Source: a virus. From it: a stretch of 26,953 bases of DNA. The stretch's first letter is position 1. Each line of letters begins with the position of its first letter. Positions 23,968 through 26,953 of this stretch are shown here, piece after piece. The stretch spans positions 1 to 26,953 of IMG/VR virus record IMGVR_UViG_3300017613_001362. One strand, written 5' to 3'. The notes beneath the pieces are model-generated. The model was given only the letters and a program-made list of their open reading frames with translations, did not search any database and was not told the origin of the DNA. The translations under genes and the position numbers were made by a program.

Positions 23968-24417
23968 ATGGCGTCGTTAGGTTTGGCAGATTTTGAGAGA
24001 GCTGCCCCGATTATTTTTAGACAGGAGATACGTAACAGATTGTTTAACATGGGATTCCATCGAGAAGTTGTCCATGTGGAGTGCTATAGAGAGCTTATGT
24101 CACGTAGGGTTTGTGTAGAAGTCCGTGTGAATAGACCGGATGACTCAGGACTTCTCAAAGCAAGAGCTTGCGTGCCTGAAGAGATGATGGCGGATGTCGA
24201 TGTGGAACAGCTTTACAGGATTCTGATTGATGGGATCTTTGAAAGATTGGTGCAGTTGATTGAAGAGGATGGAGAGAATAGGATTCAGGTAAAAGGCAAG
24301 GCTCAGCGAAGAACGCTTGCCCTGCCGGATGCAGATAGAAATGCCAAAGTTTGGACTTTTGCGAAGGCAGATCCGAGAAGAAATGGGATAAGAAAGATAC
24401 GCTTCAGGGAGAAGTGA
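23968..24417 (+). CDS. unknown protein with C-terminal RKIRFR tail, 149 aa
   Basis: ATG 23968 follows GGGAGAAGA. The N-terminal 100 residues mix helices and strands (REVVHVECYRELMSRRVCVEVRVNRP; VDVEQLYRILIDGIFERLVQLIEED), perhaps a small alpha-beta fold. The C-terminus is basic and ends NGIRKIRFREK. The next protein ends almost the same way, and the terminase ends VRKIRTRTR. Function unknown; may belong to the packaging or head group by position. Confidence 0.7.
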   Translation: MASLGLADFERAAPIIFRQEIRNRLFNMGFHREVVHVECYRELMSRRVCVEVRVNRPDDSGLLKARACVPEEMMADVDVEQLYRILIDGIFERLVQLIEEDGENRIQVKGKAQRRTLALPDADRNAKVWTFAKADPRRNGIRKIRFREK

Positions 24418-24776
24418 TGAGCAAGAAGCAGCAGAAGAAAAAGAAGAGAAAGAGTCCGCTTGCTTTTATAAAGAGGTTGGTCAGCAGACAGAGCGAAAGC
24501 GAGTTCAGTCGTGTGCTGCGTAGCTTTGATCCAGCTACACCGGAAGAGGCTGATAGCCTTTTTGATGACAGTAGGTTTGATGCGGCGTTCGCCCGTATGG
24601 GCAGGTCAGGAATAGATGCAGCAGAAGTAGGGATCAGACTTAGTGATGCAATGCAGAAGTTGGTACAGGCGACAGATGAAGAGCTGACGTCTACAGTAGA
24701 TTGGGGTTCGACCCCTGAGCCTGAAGAAGTTGTGCAGCCTACGATCAGGAAGATCAGGTTCAGAAATAAACCTTGA
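24417..24776 (+). CDS. unknown protein with basic start and RKIRFR tail, 119 aa
   Basis: ATG 24417 overlaps the preceding TGA. It opens with a lysine run (SKKQQKKKKRKSPLAFIKRLV), then an acidic Ser/Asp/Glu-rich middle with a DAMQKLVQATDEELTS helix, and ends PTIRKIRFRNKP. Probably partly disordered. Its stop TGA lies inside the -35 box of the next promoter, repeating the primase/SSB arrangement. Function unknown. Confidence 0.68.
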   Translation: MSKKQQKKKKRKSPLAFIKRLVSRQSESEFSRVLRSFDPATPEEADSLFDDSRFDAAFARMGRSGIDAAEVGIRLSDAMQKLVQATDEELTSTVDWGSTPEPEEVVQPTIRKIRFRNKP

Positions 24777-24801
24777 CAAAAGCGCAAACCTATGATAGGT
24801 A
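24773..24801 (+). promoter_or_regulatory. sigma70-type promoter before the histone-like gene
   Basis: TTGACA at 24773-24778, 17-bp spacer, TAGGTA at 24796-24801, with TATGA just before the -10. A TATGAT also sits at 12-bp spacing (24791-24796), which is too close for a normal sigma70 promoter. It shares TTGACAAAA and the TATGnTA pattern with the promoters at 10795 and 14093. Confidence 0.6.
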
Positions 24802-24835
24802 AAGAGTTGAAACTAAATTGAAAAAGGAGAAGCAC

Positions 24836-25039
24836 ATGGGCGTGAAATCCAAAATTGAAGAGATCATTGGCGTGTTCGAGGGAAAGCTGGAAGCAATGAA
24901 AGATGATGCAGTCAAGTTTGATGCTGGCAATGGAGCTGCCGGAACCCGTCTCAGGAAAGCGTTTATGGATTTAAGGAACGATGCGCAGAGAGTGCGGCAG
25001 GGCATTCAGAAGATCAAGACTGACCGAAAAAACGCCTAA
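24836..25039 (+). CDS. histone H1/Hc1-like small DNA-binding protein, 67 aa
   Basis: ATG 24836 behind AAAAAGGAG. The core NGAAGTRLRKAFMDLRNDAQRVRQGIQKIKTDRK matches the bacterial histone-H1/Hc1 family pattern GNxAAGTRxRKA-x-L-x-A-x-R-x-IQ-x-K, seen in Chlamydia and Bacteroidetes proteins that compact DNA. The N-terminus is a short acidic-basic helix. It has a dedicated promoter, suggesting high expression, and could compact phage or host DNA. The family call rests on a short pattern. Confidence 0.62.
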   Translation: MGVKSKIEEIIGVFEGKLEAMKDDAVKFDAGNGAAGTRLRKAFMDLRNDAQRVRQGIQKIKTDRKNA

Positions 25040-25054
25040 AGGTATTCAGATGAT

Positions 25055-25327
25055 ATGGAGGACAGCGATTCCAGGGAGAGGCTCAGAGGAATTCGTGAGA
25101 TGCGTGAGAGAGCAAGCGAGTTTGATGCCATACTTGCGAAGCGTACGAAGAGAGCCAGAGAATACCGAAAAGAGCTGTACTCAGCATTGAGAATAGCAAA
25201 TGGGAGAGTTGGAGGAAAAGAACACTTTCTCAAGACAGAGGCGAGAATAAAAGCAGGGTCTAAGCTAAGTTTGATGGAATTTGTCTCAACCCTTATAGAG
25301 AGGAATGGTGATGGCACAGAACGATAA
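25055..25327 (+). CDS. charged helical protein of unknown function, 90 aa
   Basis: ATG 25055 with TAAAGG upstream. Arg/Glu-rich, mainly helical (RERLRGIREMRERASEFDAILAKRTKRAREYRKEL), probably a coiled coil, with a globular end. It overlaps the zinc ribbon gene by 17 bp. No family recognised. Confidence 0.65.
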   Translation: MEDSDSRERLRGIREMRERASEFDAILAKRTKRAREYRKELYSALRIANGRVGGKEHFLKTEARIKAGSKLSLMEFVSTLIERNGDGTER

Positions 25328-25610
25328 GGCTGAGTTTTTGCAAGCGCTTGCAAAAGCGCCAATTCATGTGTGTAAAGCATGTGGGAGTAGATACTTCACG
25401 AGGCTGTTCATGATAAAGCATGTCAAGAAAGAGGGAAAGCCTGATCAGATAGTGCAGGTGCCTCATGGAATGATATGTGCCTCGTGTAAGATAACGTTCT
25501 CCCCCGATTTCCCTGTGTTACCAAACACAGAAGGAGCAGCACGGATGGGTTTTAAGGATATGGCAGAGGCAGAAGTGAAGAAACCCACAACCGAGGAGGA
25601 GAAGAAATGA
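25311..25610 (+). CDS. zinc ribbon protein, 99 aa
   Basis: ATG 25311 is preferred over 25305 because GAGAGG lies 7 bp before it. Four cysteines in two CxxC pairs (CKACGSRYFTRL and CASCKITF) make a zinc ribbon. Such small ribbons often bind nucleic acid or a protein partner. Palindrome copy 11 lies 28 bp into the gene. The stop overlaps the next gene by ATGA. Function beyond metal binding unknown. Confidence 0.75.
   Translation: MAQNDKAEFLQALAKAPIHVCKACGSRYFTRLFMIKHVKKEGKPDQIVQVPHGMICASCKITFSPDFPVLPNTEGAARMGFKDMAEAEVKKPTTEEEKK
25339..25352 (+). repeat. dispersed 14-bp palindrome, copy 11
   Basis: TGCAAGCGCTTGCA, a perfect palindrome, flanked by T on the left and A on the right, making a 16-bp perfect palindrome. 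Read as Leu-Gln-Ala-Leu-Ala, the same residues as copy 7 in an unrelated protein. Confidence 0.85.
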
Positions 25611-26044
25611 AGAGATTATTGATTTTGACAGCAGCATTGCTTGCGTGGATTGCAGTTGCGTCGATTGCGAATGCCGCAACCGTTTCATGGGTCGCCGGAG
25701 CTTATACTGACGGCACGAAGTTTTATTACTCAGAGGTAGGAGGCAGTTCGAATTCGATCCTCTGTCCGAACGGAACGTCGACGGTAGTGCAGAAGGAAGA
25801 TCCAGCCAACCCCGGCACCATGATTGATTTTCAGGAGTGGACGACCGATAGTTGGAATCTGATTCCTGGCATTTCGTATAACATCTCGGCTGTTGGCTAC
25901 AACCCAAGAGGCGAGAGTGCGGCGACCGCACCTGTCACTTGGAATGAGCCAGCATATGTTCCAACTGATGATCCTGCGCCACCTATTATCAATCTGCCAG
26001 GAGCGCCGCAGACGACGATCATCATCAACGTGAATCCTCAGTGA
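25607..26044 (+). CDS. secreted protein with fibronectin-III-like fold, 145 aa
   Basis: A Sec signal peptide is clear: basic MKR, hydrophobic stretch, and a likely cleavage after ANA (residue 23). The mature part is beta-rich (TVSWVAGAYTDGTKFYY; GISYNISAVGYNPRGESAATAP), matching the fibronectin type III pattern with YNISAVGYN near the end of the domain. The end is Pro-rich. Secreted Fn3 proteins in phages may be virion- or surface-associated. The role is not known. It overlaps the previous gene by ATGA. Confidence 0.75.
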   Translation: MKRLLILTAALLAWIAVASIANAATVSWVAGAYTDGTKFYYSEVGGSSNSILCPNGTSTVVQKEDPANPGTMIDFQEWTTDSWNLIPGISYNISAVGYNPRGESAATAPVTWNEPAYVPTDDPAPPIINLPGAPQTTIIINVNPQ

Positions 26045-26211
26045 TGAGGAAGATTGCCATATGGACAGCGCTGCTGTCATGTAACCCAGCAGTAGTGCTG
26101 GCGGTAGGAGGGCCAGGAGTCGTGGCGAAGCCGCTTCCTGGTATGCCGTGGTTCTTAGAGATTCAGGCGAACTTTATTGAGCTGCTGTCAAGAGCGCAGT
26201 TATTCGCATAA
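26044..26211 (+). CDS. small secreted or membrane peptide, 55 aa
   Basis: ATG 26044 overlaps the preceding TGA. It opens MRKIAIWTALLSCNPAVVLA, a signal-like stretch with possible cleavage after residue 20, then a Gly/Pro-rich part and an amphipathic end. It may be a secreted peptide in the group of export-related genes here. No family recognised. Confidence 0.6.
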   Translation: MRKIAIWTALLSCNPAVVLAVGGPGVVAKPLPGMPWFLEIQANFIELLSRAQLFA

Positions 26212-26221
26212 GGAGGATGCC

Positions 26222-26302
26222 ATGCGTGAGGAAGAGTTTGTACCGTATCACCCCTCACATAAGTAGCCGTGGTGGGTCGCGCATACCACAGCCCTGAAAT
26301 AA
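26222..26302 (+). CDS. tiny ORF with internal TAG (14 or 26 aa)
   Basis: ATG 26222 has an excellent AGGAGG at 26211-26216. It encodes MREEEFVPYHPSHK and then TAG (26264-26266). Reading through gives PWWVAHTTALK and TAA (26300-26302). The Trp pair and length suit a small phage peptide. Because the strong ribosome site demands a product, this may be a third read-through case, but the evidence is weak, and the second part overlaps a predicted RNA structure. Confidence 0.35.
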
Positions 26303-26370
26303 CGCGACCTGTTTGTCCCCGAGAGCGTTGGGTGGAGAGAAGCCGCCACTCTGCCCAGCGCTCAACCCTT
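26267..26370 (+). ncRNA. structured RNA leader: predicted pseudoknot plus 15-bp hairpin
   Basis: GTGGT (26269-26273) pairs with ACCAC (26285-26289), and GGTCGCG (26275-26281) pairs with CGCGACC (26303-26309); the two stems interlock as an H-type pseudoknot. Next, 26323-26337 pairs with 26349-26363 as a 15-bp stem including three G-T pairs, with an 11-base loop. No T-run follows. The ribosome site AAAGGAGG (26372-26379) of the lipoprotein gene lies about 10 bases after the hairpin. It could be a regulatory leader, a terminator or a decoy. No known riboswitch class was recognised. Confidence 0.5.
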
Positions 26371-26385
26371 TAAAGGAGGAACGAA

Positions 26386-26823
26386 ATGAGAAAATTCAAT
26401 ATATTGTTGATTGTGCTAATGATAATGGGATGCACCGCTTTTCAGCCGCAGCAAGAGCAGATTGTTGAGACCACGATTTACATCGCCGGAAAGCATTTGG
26501 CGATAGAAGGTCTGAAGAAGGTTGAGGTGAGCGCGACACAGAAGGACGTCATGATAGAGACGGCAGACATATTGATTGAAGCCCTTGAAGGAGGTGGAGA
26601 TCCTGCCGGAACTCTGGACTTGGCAAGAATGTACCTGATGGATATCTGCAAGGATCCGATCTTGAAAGACGACCTGAAAGATTTGTTCGATCTGATGGAA
26701 GCGTCGCTTGACCCAGACTACAGATTCATTCCAGACGATCCGCAGATACAGACATTTATCTCCAGATTCAATCAGGCCCTGCTCGGATTCAAGAGAGGGC
26801 TTGAGTTGTCTAAGGTGATGTGA
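26386..26823 (+). CDS. lipoprotein, 145 aa
   Basis: A lipoprotein signal peptide, MRKFNILLIVLMIMGC, with C16 as the likely lipidated cysteine. The mature part is helical and acidic (KDVMIETADILIEALEGGG; LDLARMYLMDICKD; IQTFISRFNQALLGFKRGLEL). Phage lipoproteins can act in lysis (spanin-like) or superinfection exclusion; neither is shown here. ATG 26386 has AAAGGAGG. Expression may depend on the RNA structure just before it. Confidence 0.78.
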   Translation: MRKFNILLIVLMIMGCTAFQPQQEQIVETTIYIAGKHLAIEGLKKVEVSATQKDVMIETADILIEALEGGGDPAGTLDLARMYLMDICKDPILKDDLKDLFDLMEASLDPDYRFIPDDPQIQTFISRFNQALLGFKRGLELSKVM

Positions 26824-26953
26824 TGCAGATAACGTTGATCCTGAAGCTCGTCTCGATACTGATTCGTCATGTCCTGAACAGGGAGCTTATCCGTAAGTTT
26901 GCGGACAGTATTTTGGATTTCTGCGAGGATCATGTTCTTGGCACAAAGAGTGA
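26823..26953 (+). CDS. start of a small protein, cut by the window edge
   Basis: ATG 26823 overlaps the preceding TGA. The 43 visible residues begin MQITLILKLVSILIRHVLNR and continue as amphipathic helix (LIRKFADSILDFCEDHVLG). The frame is open to the window end. Position after a lipoprotein suggests a linked role. Not identified. Confidence 0.6.
   Translation, partial: MQITLILKLVSILIRHVLNRELIRKFADSILDFCEDHVLGTKS

Noticed and set aside
24158-24173. A near match to the palindrome (GCAAGAGCTTGC)
   Set aside because: Three mismatches to the 14-bp motif and no CG centre; not counted.
24791-24796. TATGAT 12 bp after TTGACA as the -10 of the histone-like gene promoter
   Set aside because: The spacing is too short for sigma70; the 17-bp option is kept though its -10 is weaker.
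25745-25765. A T-arm-like GTTCGAATTC sequence
   Set aside because: It lies inside the secreted protein gene and has no acceptor, D or anticodon arms around it, so it is not a tRNA.

Overview
The window reads as a stretch of a tailed double-stranded DNA phage (or prophage) genome infecting a bacterium. Every supported gene is on the + strand, genes are packed with ATGA or TGATG overlaps, Shine-Dalgarno sites are strong, and the content is phage-like: DnaB-type helicase, primase, SSB, RecA-like recombinase, nucleases and a large terminase. Promoters are of the sigma70 kind (TTGACA/TATGAT) and there are lipoprotein and Sec signal peptides, so the host is bacterial. The host group cannot be named from this sequence. 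No tRNA, rRNA, CRISPR array or insertion sequence was seen.

Layout. 1-740: a small gene, then a 397-bp non-coding stretch holding a 22-bp-phased repeat array, the likely replication origin. 739-4724: initiator-like winged-helix protein, a possible helicase loader, DnaB-type helicase and DnaG-type primase. 4721-10771: promoter, SSB, a superfamily 2 helicase interrupted by an in-frame TAG, a MerR-like protein, a RecA-like recombinase, a T7-endonuclease-I-like nuclease, a Cas4/RecB-like nuclease and a RuvC-like resolvase, together a replication/recombination module. 10772-15111: a strong promoter, a Ycf46-like AAA+ ATPase, and several small DNA-binding or unknown proteins. 15149-19952: a five-gene sugar cassette (WecB-type epimerase, NAD-dependent sugar epimerase, methyltransferase, PIG-L deacetylase, GT-B glycosyltransferase). 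19980-23624: ParB-like protein, a candidate small terminase, and the large terminase, again interrupted by an in-frame TAG. 23634-26953: small proteins, a histone-H1/Hc1-like protein behind its own promoter, a zinc ribbon protein, secreted and lipoprotein genes, and a strongly structured RNA leader.

Three signals stand out. (1) A 14-bp palindrome, TGCAAGCGMTTGCA, occurs 11 times across the whole window, in all three codon phases and between genes, so it is held at the DNA level; it looks like a dispersed binding site for an unidentified protein (ParB-like or LacI-like). (2) Two essential genes, the helicase and the large terminase, each carry one in-frame TAG exactly where the protein must continue, suggesting amber suppression or reassignment. 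(3) The 22-bp-phased array in front of the initiator gene looks like an iteron origin. Also notable are C-terminal tail motifs shared between unrelated neighbouring proteins and a predicted pseudoknot plus 15-bp hairpin near the end.
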